Shown piece by piece: positions 60,878-64,000 of a stretch of DNA of 64,000 nucleotides. Each line of letters opens with the position of its first letter. Position 1 is the stretch's first letter. The translations under genes and the position numbers were made by a program. The notes under the pieces were generated by a model that worked only from the letters and a program-made list of their open reading frames with translations, searched no databases and was not told the DNA's origin. The stretch spans positions 62,001 through 126,000 of the forward strand of contig CANFOL010000003.1 of the NCBI GenBank assembly GCA_947448695.1, written 5' to 3'. The DNA comes from Burkholderiaceae bacterium. Lineage in GTDB: Bacteria > Pseudomonadota > Gammaproteobacteria > Burkholderiales > Burkholderiaceae.

Positions 60878-62316
60878 GTATGGATTTAATTACCCTGTTG
60901 TATCTCATTGCGTCAGTTTTTTTTATTCAGGCCTTAAAAGGATTATCACACCCCACCTCTTCAATCCGTGGCAATATTTTCGGTATGACTGGTATGGCGA
61001 TTGCAGTTTTTACAACTGTCGGGCTAATCAGTAAATTAGCGAATGACTCAATTGGCACTGGGATGCTTTATGTTTTAGGTGGCTTAGTACTTGGGGGTGG
61101 TCTTGGTGCAATAATGGCCAAACGCGTTGAAATGACAAAAATGCCTGAACTTGTCGCTTTTATGCACAGCATGATTGGTCTTGCGGCAGTTTGCATTGCC
61201 ATTGCCGCCGTATCCGAACCACACGCCTTTAATATTGTTGAAAAAGGTCAAACATTACCTTTTGGTAATCGCGTTGAACTCTTTATTGGAACTTTTATAG
61301 GTGCGATTACCTTCTCAGGCTCTGTCATTGCATTTGGAAAACTTTCTGGAAAATATAAATTTAGATTTTTCCAAGGTGCGCCAGTAACCTTTAAGGGACA
61401 ACATTTAATCAACCTCATCCTTGCCATTACGATGCTTGGTTGTGGCGTTTATTTTGCTCTAGATACAGGAGCTACACCAGCATGGACACCTTTCTTAATT
61501 ATGTTGGCCATTGCATTTGTCTTGGGTGTGCTCATCATCATCCCAATTGGTGGTGCTGATATGCCAGTCGTTGTCTCCATGTTGAACTCCTACTCTGGTT
61601 GGGCTGCAGCTGGTATTGGATTTTCTTTAAATAATTCGATGTTAATTGTTGCTGGTTCGTTAGTGGGTTCATCTGGTGCGATCCTTTCTTACATTATGTG
61701 TAAGGCAATGAATCGCTCTTTCTTTAATGTGATCCTTGGTGGCTTTGGCGGTGATGCAGCCACTGCAACTGCGGCAGGTGACCAAGCCCAACGACCTGTT
61801 AAGAGTGGTTCAGCTGATGATGCCGCCTTCTTGATGGGTAATGCAGAAACCTTAATTATTGTTCCAGGCTATGGTTTAGCTGTTGCTCGTGCTCAGCATG
61901 CGCTTAAAGAACTTACTGAAAAATTAATACACAAAGGTGTTAACGTTAAATATGCGATTCACCCTGTGGCAGGACGTATGCCTGGCCATATGAACGTATT
62001 GTTAGCTGAGGCAGAAGTTCCATACGATCAAGTGTTTGAGATGGAAGATATCAATGGTGAATTTGCACAGGCGGATGTTGTGTTAATTCTCGGGGCAAAT
62101 GATGTCGTAAATCCTGCGGCAAGAACTCCTGGCAGCCCAATTTTTGGTATGCCGATTTTGGAGGCCTATAAAGCAAAAACGGTGATTGTTAATAAACGCT
62201 CTATGGCTTCAGGATATGCCGGTTTAGACAATGAGCTTTTCTATATGGATAAAACGATGATGGTCTTTGGTGATGCCAAGAAGGTCATTGAAGATATGGT
62301 CAAAGCTGTAGAGTAA
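60874..62316 (+). CDS. pntB: NAD(P) transhydrogenase subunit beta
   Basis: 480 residues. About eight to nine membrane helices (domain II) up to residue 270, then the NADP(H)-binding domain III with [61 protein letters not shown] and [15 protein letters not shown]. All NADP-site motifs are intact. Last gene of the pnt operon, followed by a strong hairpin. Confidence 0.97.
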   Translation: MSMDLITLLYLIASVFFIQALKGLSHPTSSIRGNIFGMTGMAIAVFTTVGLISKLANDSIGTGMLYVLGGLVLGGGLGAIMAKRVEMTKMPELVAFMHSMIGLAAVCIAIAAVSEPHAFNIVEKGQTLPFGNRVELFIGTFIGAITFSGSVIAFGKLSGKYKFRFFQGAPVTFKGQHLINLILAITMLGCGVYFALDTGATPAWTPFLIMLAIAFVLGVLIIIPIGGADMPVVVSMLNSYSGWAAAGIGFSLNNSMLIVAGSLVGSSGAILSYIMCKAMNRSFFNVILGGFGGDAATATAAGDQAQRPVKSGSADDAAFLMGNAETLIIVPGYGLAVARAQHALKELTEKLIHKGVNVKYAIHPVAGRMPGHMNVLLAEAEVPYDQVFEMEDINGEFAQADVVLILGANDVVNPAARTPGSPIFGMPILEAYKAKTVIVNKRSMASGYAGLDNELFYMDKTMMVFGDAKKVIEDMVKAVE

Positions 62317-62334
62317 CTAACTAGGCTTGATACT

Positions 62335-62374
62335 TACGAAGAGTATTAATTTTAATACTCTTCGTACCATTTTT
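62335..62374 (+). terminator. Terminator of the pnt operon (perfect 15-bp inverted repeat)
   Basis: TACGAAGAGTATTAA (62335-62349) and its exact complement TTAATACTCTTCGTA (62352-62366) with a 2-base centre, followed by CCA and a run of five T (62370-62374). It lies 18 bases after the pntB stop codon. Confidence 0.8.
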
Positions 62375-62639
62375 AAGGTCGATTATTAATTCCAGTAACA
62401 ATACCCTCAGTTTCTTTTTTTGCTTTTAAGTTGCAACTAGTCCCCAGGTAGAAGTAAAGCTAAGAACAACATTTAATCAATCGGAAAATATTGCGTACGG
62501 TAAAACAGAATCGCAACTGGGTGGACAAAAAGGCGTAAAGTCGCCTAATAATATAAATACTAGTAACGTATAAAGATGATTGCTATTTATTCAATTTCAG
62601 TTTAGTTCTTGAATGTGTCATTAAAAGGTTTCATTAAGC
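62375..62639. other. Intergenic region before the unknown secreted-protein gene
   Basis: With the terminator this makes a 323-base gap. I see no reading frame, tRNA or clear promoter. AGGCG (62531-62535) and CGCCT (62542-62546) can form a 5-pair hairpin followed by T5 on the minus strand, a weak terminator-like shape with no minus-strand gene to its right. AAAGG at 62625-62629 may serve the next gene, at a long spacing. Confidence 0.4.
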
Positions 62640-64000
62640 ATGTTGAAATTTCTAAAGCTTCAATTTTTAATGTCTATATTTTTTTGCGGTGTAAGCAATA
62701 CCGTAGTAGCAGCATCATTTTTCTTCCCAGATATAAATCCTACTTTTTATCCAAGAGAAGCCCCAGCTTTTCTTGTGGATGGATCTGGTAATGATGGCTA
62801 CATTACTATTACCGCGGAAGTGGTTCCTGTATCTAGTTGTGTTTCACTGGCTAATAAAAATTTTTGGGGTAGTGAAAAAACACAATTGCTCATCTCCATT
62901 ACACGAAATGGCTTCTTCGGGCAAGTCGAAGAAATCGAAATTCCAATTGCTACATTTGATGGTCGTGACAAAGGAAATCAATGCGCATCACTCAGTATGA
63001 TTCCTCTCAAAATTGTATCTAATTCGTTATTAAAACCTTTTTCGAAATTAAATCCAGGTAACCTTTCTCTGGTTGTGAACGTCAAAACTGCTACTGACAC
63101 AAACAATGATTTAATCGGTTCAGCTCAATTTTTATTAGGTGCTGCCGCTATTTTCGCTTCAGGAGGCGCAGCTGCAACCTCGATTGCAGGTGCCACTTCA
63201 GCGCTCTCTAATCCTGTTCTGTCCGATGCTCAAAAACGAACCCAAGATATGTTAAAAGGTAGTCTCAACGGTAAGGTTCCGATGACCTTTGGTTGGCCTG
63301 AGATACGTAACGGTATTGAAATGATTGAGATTCCTATTTTCCGAGCTGAAGGTACCTTGGGTAATACTCCTGATAAAAAAATCCAAGCAATACAAATGGA
63401 TCCCAAAGCGGACAAAACACAACTCTTAACTGTAAGATTAAATTTCGACTACATTAAATCAATCTTTGATCTCTCGGCATCGGGTATCCATGACTTCCCC
63501 AACCGAGAAGGAATTTCTTCGAGCAATGTATTAAACCATCTCACCTTACGAGGTAACCAAAATTTCTTACAATTATTAAATGATAAAGCCCCAAGTCTTT
63601 TGCAAATGTTAAGCTCTGCTGAAGGAAATACATTAACTAATACTTGTAGTATGGGCTTTGAAAAATTAAAGAATTCGGGTCTCAATAATTTAGATACTGC
63701 GATAGTGATGAAGTCTTTTTTAGATGAGGCAAAAAAAGGTAGCGATTGGTATTCAAAACCTAATGTCGTTAAAGCCTGTTTTTCACAAGCTCCTAATGTC
63801 AAGGCCTATTTACCTATGGTTTATGGTGATGGTGAACCAAAATTTGTCATCGGTGACGTGCAAGATGGTTTTGGTAATGCTTACCAAAATTGGAAAGAAG
63901 CTATAGGGCCAGTTCTCAGCAATTTCAGAAATGCTCTTTTATCTAAAGAAGATCGATTTAATACCATGGCACAATTCAATGGGGGCTCAGACATAGAAGT
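62640..64000 (+). CDS. Unrecognised secreted protein (N-terminal part, runs off the window)
   Basis: From the ATG at 62640 the frame stays open for 453 codons to the window edge. A signal peptide is likely (MLKFLKLQFLMSIFFCGV, then cut near Ala24-Ala25). The mature protein begins SFFFPDINPTFYPREAPAF, has an early extracellular-like beta-rich part, and a small-residue hydrophobic stretch around 165-190 (IGSAQFLLGAAAIFASGG) that could be a membrane segment or a loop insertion. Cysteines occur in the mature part (e.g. in VSSCVSL and NQCASL). I recognise no domain. It is preceded by the pnt terminator, so it is a separate unit. The frame is supported by its length and by signal-peptide structure; function is unknown. 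Confidence 0.75.
   Translation, partial: MLKFLKLQFLMSIFFCGVSNTVVAASFFFPDINPTFYPREAPAFLVDGSGNDGYITITAEVVPVSSCVSLANKNFWGSEKTQLLISITRNGFFGQVEEIEIPIATFDGRDKGNQCASLSMIPLKIVSNSLLKPFSKLNPGNLSLVVNVKTATDTNNDLIGSAQFLLGAAAIFASGGAAATSIAGATSALSNPVLSDAQKRTQDMLKGSLNGKVPMTFGWPEIRNGIEMIEIPIFRAEGTLGNTPDKKIQAIQMDPKADKTQLLTVRLNFDYIKSIFDLSASGIHDFPNREGISSSNVLNHLTLRGNQNFLQLLNDKAPSLLQMLSSAEGNTLTNTCSMGFEKLKNSGLNNLDTAIVMKSFLDEAKKGSDWYSKPNVVKACFSQAPNVKAYLPMVYGDGEPKFVIGDVQDGFGNAYQNWKEAIGPVLSNFRNALLSKEDRFNTMAQFNGGSDIE

Noticed and set aside
62527..62546. Minus-strand terminator-like hairpin (AGGCG/CGCCT with T5)
   Set aside because: Only five base pairs, and there is no minus-strand gene to the right within the window.

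Overview
The window looks like a stretch of core chromosome from a low-GC betaproteobacterium of the order Burkholderiales, most like Polynucleobacter or a close relative. This rests on gene order and family content (argG-argF-DUF3579-rpsT-murJ, recG-oxyR-ubiA, hrcA-hemH beside grpE-dnaK-dnaJ, queA-tgt-yajC-secD-secF, a Bug-type binding protein, split pntAA/pntAB/pntB), not on a database search. By eye the DNA is AT-rich, coding density is very high and gaps are short. I see no tRNA, rRNA, insertion sequence, prophage or CRISPR array.

Layout. 1-5.4 kb: clpA (cut by the window edge) and clpS, a cold-shock gene with a strong terminator, a DUF192 protein, ppnP, the arginine pair argF-argG, DUF3579 and rpsT. 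5.5-17.9 kb: murJ, a SirB1-type protein, DedA, mutL-miaA, purM, then one long plus-strand run (AI-2E-type permease, hda, HAD phosphatase, pcnB, folK, panB). 17.8-23.9 kb: the heat-shock block dnaJ, dnaK, grpE, hemH, hrcA on the minus strand, with a sigma-32-like promoter before grpE. 23.9-35.7 kb: nadK-recN, glnE, then yhdP, a nitrilase-family hydrolase and tldD. 35.7-37.0 kb: DAHP synthase behind a short leader. 37.0-46.9 kb: a cobalamin adenosyltransferase, glycolate oxidase glcDEF with yggS-proC, then ubiA, oxyR and recG. 47-52.4 kb: queA-tgt-yajC-secD-secF. 52.5-59.3 kb: a Bug receptor with a flavin monooxygenase, waaA, purB, a glutathione transferase and mnmA. 59.4-62.3 kb: proton-translocating transhydrogenase pntAA-pntAB-pntB. 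After a perfect 15-bp inverted repeat, an unrecognised secreted protein gene starts at 62640 and runs off the end.

The most interesting item is unannotated in the usual sense: between tldD and the DAHP synthase gene lies a 20-codon reading frame with six consecutive Phe/Tyr codons, followed by a terminator hairpin and a mutually exclusive antiterminator pairing. This has every part of a ribosome-mediated attenuator controlling entry into aromatic amino acid synthesis. Secondary points are the sigma-32-like promoter with no CIRCE operator despite hrcA, eight convergent gene pairs whose 3' ends abut or overlap with no room for a terminator, an N-terminally short permease, and the unknown secreted protein at the right edge.
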